From NCBI GenBank assembly GCA_037179335.1, contig JAKZHN010000045.1:124001-188000 (forward strand): 64,000 nt of DNA. Reading direction: 5' to 3'. Shown here in pieces: positions 58,401-64,000 of the stretch. Under the pieces are notes generated by a model. That model did not search any database, was not told where the DNA came from, and worked only from the letters and a program-made list of their open reading frames with translations. Position numbers and translations under genes: made by a program. Every line of letters begins with the position of its first letter. Position 1 is the stretch's first letter. Source of the DNA: Cyclaneusma minus (lineage: Eukaryota; Ascomycota; Leotiomycetes; Marthamycetales; Marthamycetaceae).

Positions 58401-61192
58401 TTTCGACGGATCGTGAGACGGATCGTGAACAGACAACCCAAACTATCATAGATTTCAGCACAGAAATCGCTCCCGAGCCACCCACAACAATCTTTAGTAC
58501 GATTGTCTCGACAGATCGTGAGCAAATTACCCAGACAGAGATTGTTCCCCAGCCTCCCACGACAATTCTGAGTACCCTTGTGGAGGTCTCGGCAACATTA
58601 ATTTCTGATTTCTTCACCACTACCGAACTGCAACCAGCTACCACCGTCCAGACGACGATTGTGGGTCCTATCCAGGTGGTGACGGACACTCTTCTTTCAA
58701 CCGAGGACCAGACGTAAGCAGTCCTTTGTTTTCTTTGTCACCTGTACCAATTTCGTCCCTGTAAAATCTTGTCCCCGCGATGGCAAAGAAAGTTGGTGGC
58801 TTGGCGCTTCTCATCAAATGGCAACAAAGAAACAGGCGACAAAGACTGGTCACGAGGGAGAGATCCTTGATGGATGGCTGACTTGACGAATGATGCAGAA
58901 CCGTCACCACCGAAACTCGAGTTATTTCCAGTGTCCTCACCGAAAAATTTACCTCGATAATTGTGAGTCTTGCTGGGAATCCTCTCTTGTACCCCGCTAA
59001 CAATACTCAGTCCTATCCTTTGGAGACGACCACTACAACAGAATCTATCGAGTAAGTGGCAACCAGAAATCATTTGCTGTGCCTGGTTAACAAATGTCGG
59101 ACCATAGGGCTACCACCATTACTGTAACTATCAGTGGTACATCTTCACAAAGCCCCTCGTCCATTGTGACACCTGCGGTAAGTTTTCACTCGGTCTGCAG
59201 ATCTAAAATGAGATCTAAATATTAACTCTTACTCAAGCCATCCTCGGCAACTGACACCGCGTCCACCATCACCGTACATATCACACTCACGAGCACCACA
59301 ACTATTCTTTCGACTTCTCATATTACCGAAACTATAACCTCCACCGTGTCGGTGAGTACACCCTGACGCATCTTACCCCAGTGTCTCATCCCGTTGGACC
59401 GTCCCTTGGAAGGGTGCCTTCCGGTCTCGCACCCTGTGCTGTGGAACGAGACGAGGGATGGCATCTGTTCATAGACTTAGTTTGTGCGCTCGGAGTTTTC
59501 GTTGCTAACTTTGACTGCCAGATCACATCCTCAGCCCCAGAACCTCTCGTCAAAATGGCTACCGATACTTCCTATATCACCACTGTGACCGGCACAGCTT
59601 CCATTTTTGGCAGTACTGTAACAAACACGGCATATATTTACGGTACGACAATTACCCAAACAGCTTATATTTACGGTACTACGGAAACTGGAACGGCTAC
59701 TCTGTACGGCGGCACAACAACCATCCCAACAACCGTACGTCAGACGGAGTACGACGTTGTAGCCACTGCATCTGAGACTAGCACGGCCCGATTCGAGACT
59801 ACCGTGACGGACATTAGCACTGAGTATGTCATCGTTACCGAGACTTCGGTAGTGACGGATACGCAATCGGTAACTTCTTATGAAACTGTCGTGGTCCCTC
59901 CTGTCACTTATGAGCCTTCTTTTACAACCACTGGTAAGCATCCTTGGCAGCCCGTCTGAAGTTTCACAGCTAACATTGCTTCAGAAACGACCACATTGCC
60001 AGGAACGACGGTCACGTCCCCCCCAGCCACGGAAACTGTATTCCAGTCAATTTCTGTCTGTCCCAGCCTCACTGTAAATCCAACTTATACGGCACCAACC
60101 CCTATTCCAACCAATTATCTATGGGGATGCCCTCCGAGTCAGATTTGCAATCCGCCTCTGCCAAGCGGTTGTGATACTTGGGAAGGGCCACCCGCTTATG
60201 GCTACACTTGTTCGCCAGATCGCTGTGTACAGGCGCCTGCATTCAATGAAACGCAATGGCCGGACAATACGACCGATTACTATGCGCTAAGCCCTCCCTA
60301 CTTCAACCTGGACCCGCGGGCTTTCGGCCTCAACTTTGATATTTTCGAGCTGCCAGCCACCGATACGACCAATCCCACTGCATCCTATGTAACTGGAGAC
60401 TACTCATCCCAAACGTCCTTGAGTGTTTACCCAGAGCCTACCCCTGCCAAACGGTCATTGAACCGACGAGATGCCACCTTCCCCTCCAACTGCTATGCCT
60501 TGTGCGACACCTGCTACTGGCAAGGACTACATAGCGGGAAATCAGAAGACCTTTGCGCTTCTAACTCTGCATTTAACGAAGCTTGGGGCGTCTGCGATGG
60601 GTGCATCCGGGGTTATACCAACAATATGCAGAACGCTCTCTCTGGTTACACTGGCGAGGAATTCGATCCTTTCTTGACCTTCTGTACTGGTAGCGAGGCA
60701 GTGTCTCCCTCGTCGGTTACCACCCCTGCCGCCGACAATACTGGTACATCATCCCAAGTCGTTTCTACGGCTTCTGCGAACTCCGTCGCCCCCTCAGCAA
60801 GCCCTCAGCCACTTAGCTCCAGCTCTGGCGCTAGCTTAAGCAGCCTTTCGAGCAGCTCTTCGATCACTCAAGAGTCATCGTCTTCGGAGAGTAGCACTTC
60901 GTCCTCCTCAGCCCAGCCATCCAACACATCCGGATCAAGCTCATCCACAACTGAATTATCTTCATCCACGACCGAATCATCTTCATCCACGACCGAATCA
61001 CCTTCATCCACGTCCGAATCACTCTCATCCACAACCGAACCGTCCCCTTTCACATCCTCAACCTCCTCCATATCATCAAGCGCTTCGAGCACACCGTCGG
61101 GCGTCACAACAAGCAGTGCTTCTGAGCTGCCAGTCTCACCGATCTGGCTTGCTGGGGCTTTCCTGTTCTGCGTACTTTCCAGTTTCCTTTGA
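55478..61192 (+). CDS. GPI-anchored Thr/Ser-rich repeat protein, adhesin-like
   Basis: Probable cell-wall protein of 1665 residues. Ten exons: 55478-55719, 55767-55784 (an 18-bp microexon), 55837-55909, 55958-58713, 58899-58962, 59011-59051, 59108-59177, 59238-59351, 59522-59933, 59985-61192, all in phase. The N-terminus MTPGISVWVWAGLLAVGHS is a likely signal peptide, followed by TTEWKTDWNTVTDWSTCTE. The main part is Thr-rich and full of T-T and V-x-T beta-strand-like units (IETSYITSEVTQWRPTTE, PTTxxSTEIIxxPPTT), including four near-identical 40-residue repeats. A Cys-rich globular region follows at about 1290-1500 (CPPSQICNPPLPSGCDTWEG, CYALCDTCYWQG). The end is a Ser-rich stalk and a hydrophobic tail (IWLAGAFLFCVLSSFL) typical of a GPI signal. 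Adhesion is inferred from composition. The start ATG was chosen because the longer frame begins with TTG. Confidence 0.85.
57361..57823 (+). repeat. Four near-identical 120-bp coding tandem repeats
   Basis: Exact 120-bp periodicity: units start at about 57361, 57481, 57601 and 57721, the last one changing after CTCGGAG. Copies differ at only a few positions (for example TTACCTCCC/TTACCTTCC, GATGTGG/GACGTGG). Each codes for a 40-residue unit with TTRIETDVVTSDIYLPTTLV and VETEVISETTEVRTTVLSYL. Shorter, more diverged versions flank on both sides (about 57240-57360 and 57870-57950). Confidence 0.95.
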
Positions 61193-61767
61193 TCGTCGAT
61201 CCTGGGCTGTTTTCTTTGAAACTGTGACTATATACGTCAATGTTGACACTTGAATGCTATAAGAAAAATGGCAGATTGGGACGATATAAGATCCCAAGGC
61301 ATAAGTATGGGTGGGGGTGATGAGGCAGAAGCTTTCAGTCGCCGGTGCATGCTGACATGTGATAATTGGGAGGAGGTAAATCTGCACGGGAGAGGGAAGA
61401 GTAATAACCTTTTCAGCATGGCGCACTTTTTGTAGATAAAATACAATTCTATGGAAATTCTGGTCAGAAAAATAGCAGATTCGCTGGTGACCTCGTTCCG
61501 CGGCAACAAAAAGTCTAGAATCATCATGTCGGATATAGCGGAGCATCCACGCAGTTCCGATGCCCCGACTCGAGCTTGGCACAAGCCGGCGAAGGCCATT
61601 TCTGTCTTCCTAAGCCACATCAGGCACCCAAGCCCCGGAGCTCCCTTTGATTCAGTTCCGACATCCGGGCCATATATCGACGACACCTCGCGAGAATTTA
61701 CATGTCCGGAGCTTCTTTCTGAACCCAAGCCCGCTCTGTGCGTTCGATCACCTTTGCGACTCTGGTT
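61193..61767. other. Intergenic region, no gene seen
   Basis: Holds the 3' end of the GPI-protein gene and the promoter of the Zn(II)2Cys6 gene. A plus-strand frame starting at 61451 runs into the regulator's first exon in a different phase and is not considered real. Confidence 0.5.
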
Positions 61768-62449
61768 ATGGCGGACCCTAATACACCGAAGGCGTGCAAG
61801 AGTTGCTCGGCGTCCAAGGCGAAGTGCGCGAGGCCGCCGGAAGGAGGCGCGTGTACGAGGTATGTTGGTTGTGGAATGCGAATGCAGTGAACGGACATTC
61901 CTGTGGTACTTGGCAGTTTGGCAACTTGGCAGCTAAGCGGCTTGCGTGAGAATGATGGGATGGAACGAGTGCCAGTGCCGAGAGAACGTGGAGAAAGAGG
62001 TCAGAGGATGGCTGGAGGCTGGAGTCCGAGTGTTTGCCAGGGTCTTACCAAACTGACGGGTGGAACAGGTGCGCTAAGCTGAAAAGGGAGTGTATTGCTC
62101 AGGTTGTGGTGCGGAGGAAGAAGACTCCAAGGTTGACGTATGTTCTTTTCCCCTTGAGTCTTTTCAGTCGTCTTATCGTTCAAAGTTTCTTGGTGTTTCA
62201 TCTGCTGGAACTTGAAAGTGCTATATGGTGACGTTACACAAACTCATTTTCTATATGTACCTCTCCGTTTCCTCCTCGCTTGTAATACATTACGCCATTT
62301 CAATTCTCTCGGAGTGTCATTGACTACAGTGGTGGCAACCCACTAACTCAAGTCCCCAATCAGAAGGACTGCTCAGCTGGAAAAGAAACTAGATGGCATT
62401 GTATCTCTTCTAGGCGGTATTCAGCCATCTCTTGTCGGCAAAGATCTCT

Positions 62450-62481
<32 letters not shown>

Positions 62482-64000
62482 CAGGAAGAAGCAACGGGGG
62501 ATGAGAATGAATCACCCCGAAGCATACCATACGCAACTCCATCGTCCGATAGCAATGGACTCCCACCAGCGCCAGCGCCAGAGCCAGAAAACGAGAGGAA
62601 TGCTCCGGTCGTAGTAAATCTTCCCCTTCCCGAGGAGGAGGGAGAGAGGATACTGCATATTTACCGCACCGAGCTGCTTCCAACCTTTCCTTTCGTTCCT
62701 CTACCTGCGATGACAGCCGGGCAACTGTTCCGCCAAAAGCCGTTCGTGTACCGGGCCGTTCTAATGATGGGCCACTACAAAGATGCACCTCGCCAAGGCG
62801 CCATGAGTGTAGAGTGCCGAAGGTATCTCGCAGAGCATTTGGTGATGAATGGAGAGAAAAGTTTAGACTTGCTACAGGGTCTTATGCTATACCTTGGATG
62901 GTTTGTCTTCTATCTTGTGCATGACTGGCAACGGACCGGCTGACGAATTACAGGTACCATTTCCATTTGCACCATGCCAACTCGCAAATGACCACATTAG
63001 CATCCCTCATGCAATCCCTCATGCTTGATTTAGGTCTTCACAAATCGGTCTTCACCCAGCCGGCAGAGAAACACCTACAGTTCGTCGCTGAGGCTTTGCC
63101 GCCGCCACCACCTAACTCCACGTATGTGTCCAGCTTATTGAAAGGTGGACTGCGAACACTGGAAGATCGTAGAGCTCTTCTGGGTGGTTACTATTTATCT
63201 TCAGTAGTCGGTTTAACCATGAGCACCAATGGGCTTGAGTCACGCTAACTTGAATAGATATCATGTACCTTTTCAAGGATAGATGCTCTGAAATATACAG
63301 CATCGATGAAAGAGTCGGCCACGATGCTACTTGAGGCGAAGGAACACGATACTGACCGCTATCTGGTATATGCGGTTCAAGTAACCAACATCATCGAAAA
63401 TATTCGATCCAGCGGGCTTCTCGAATATATTTCCGACCCTGACACTCCGCGAACCCCAGTCAGCATGCTGATCAAGATGTTCCGCAACGACCTGCAGAAC
63501 TTTTGGGATACCTTACCCGCTGACATGCAACAAAATAGTAAGCACCTTTCAAATCTCTCAGACGAGAGCATCACGTTAACACAAACCCGCAGAATTCCTC
63601 TTCATGCACTACCAGACCGCCCTAATCCTCCTTTACGACCCCTCACTCCACCCGTCAGCCCCCGCCGCCCCACCCTTTCTCTCCCTCCCCTACAGCTCGA
63701 ATATAGCCGCCAGCCCCGCAGCCACCCGCACATCAACACCGCCCTCACACAACCTCGATCATACAACACACCTCTACGCCTGCTTCAACGCCGTTCAAGC
63801 CTTCCAAAACGTCTTTAATGACCTTTCCCTCCAGACCCTAATGACCATCTCTCTTCCCTTTTACGGGCAAATGTCACATGCCATCCAAGCCCTCTCGCGC
63901 CTCTCGCTTCTCTCCGCCCCAGACTTTGACTCTAATTGGGTACGTCAGTCGTGCAATCTAGTAGCACACGCCGAGAAGATGTGTCTGAGAATGCAGGAGA
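61768..64000 (+). CDS. Zn(II)2Cys6 transcription factor, 3' end beyond the window
   Basis: Fungal-specific nuclear regulator. Exons seen: 61768-61859, 62069-62137, 62364-62900, 62954-63206, 63258-63537 and 63593-beyond 64000. The binuclear cluster spans exon 1 and 2: ACKSCSASKAKCARPPEGGA then CTRCAKLKRECI, with all six Cys. A short linker and RTAQLEKKLDGIVSLLGG, a coiled-coil-like dimerisation segment, follow. Next comes a run of ten Ala encoded by nine GCA plus GCC, an acidic/Pro-rich stretch, and the start of the middle homology domain (ILHIYRTELLPTFPFVPLPA, YRAVLMMG, SLDLLQGLMLYLGW, YYLSSV, RIDALKYTASMKES, FLFMHYQTALILLYDPSLHP). The donor at 63204/63207 is ambiguous by one codon. Target genes unknown; no biosynthetic cluster is visible to the left. 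Confidence 0.88.

Noticed and set aside
58033..58689. 218-residue minus-strand Val/Ser-rich frame inside the GPI protein gene
   Set aside because: Mirror of the Thr-rich repeats on the coding strand.

Overview
The window looks like nuclear DNA of a filamentous ascomycete (Pezizomycotina). Short GT-AG introns (mostly 49-100 bp) interrupt nearly every gene, with GTAAGT/GTATGT donors. The gene set is fungal: ERG2 sterol isomerase, an Egh16-type secreted protein, fungal-type CorA-like transporter, Zn(II)2Cys6 and C2H2 regulators, a GPI-anchored Thr/Ser-rich wall protein. A plant-associated Dothideomycete is my best guess, but this is inference and not proven by the sequence. No operons, CRISPR or bacterial elements were seen. 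Gene models were built by joining open frames at GT-AG sites that keep phase and restore family motifs; no transcripts were available.

Layout, left to right. A small two-exon gene of unknown function (minus, 0.2-0.7 kb); PNS1 choline-transporter-like protein (plus, 1.7-3.6 kb); an Egh16/gas1-type secreted protein (minus, 4.6-5.5 kb); a 60-residue Cys-pair mini-protein (minus, 7.5-7.7 kb) lying in an otherwise gene-poor stretch (5.5-12.4 kb); phosphoinositide phospholipase C (minus, 12.4-15.7 kb) with an unusually long 990-bp last intron; a small cupin (plus, 16.5-16.9 kb); a gene-poor stretch (16.9-21.6 kb); a 1237-residue C2H2 regulator (plus, 21.6-25.3 kb); an intron-containing tRNA-Gln(CUG) (minus, 27.2 kb); ERG2 (plus, 27.6-28.7 kb) with a 50-residue in-frame insertion.

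Second half. A decayed RhoGEF fragment (minus, 29.6-29.8 kb); the proteasome chaperone NAS2/PSMD9 (minus, 30.3-31.2 kb); Ran GTPase (minus, 31.9-32.9 kb); an intact RhoGEF (plus, 34.5-38.4 kb), the apparent paralogue of the decayed fragment; a YOX1-like homeobox regulator (plus, 40.0-42.1 kb); a possible tRNA-derived SINE (42.8-42.95 kb); a CorA-like metal-ion transporter (plus, 44.1-48.3 kb, 11 exons); MBF1 (minus, 49.2-49.8 kb); a kelch-repeat membrane protein (minus, 50.6-53.3 kb); a 1665-residue GPI-anchored repeat protein (plus, 55.5-61.2 kb); and a Zn(II)2Cys6 transcription factor running off the right edge (plus, from 61.8 kb).

The genes are a mix of housekeeping (Ran, MBF1, NAS2, ERG2), signalling (PLC, RhoGEF), transport (PNS1, CorA-like), surface/secreted (Egh16-like, kelch, GPI protein) and regulatory functions. 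I see no biosynthetic cluster. The most notable observations are the ERG2 insertion, the inverted decayed RhoGEF copy that retains intron sequence, the near-identical 40-residue repeats in the surface protein, the long PLC intron and the 60-residue Cys-pair protein.
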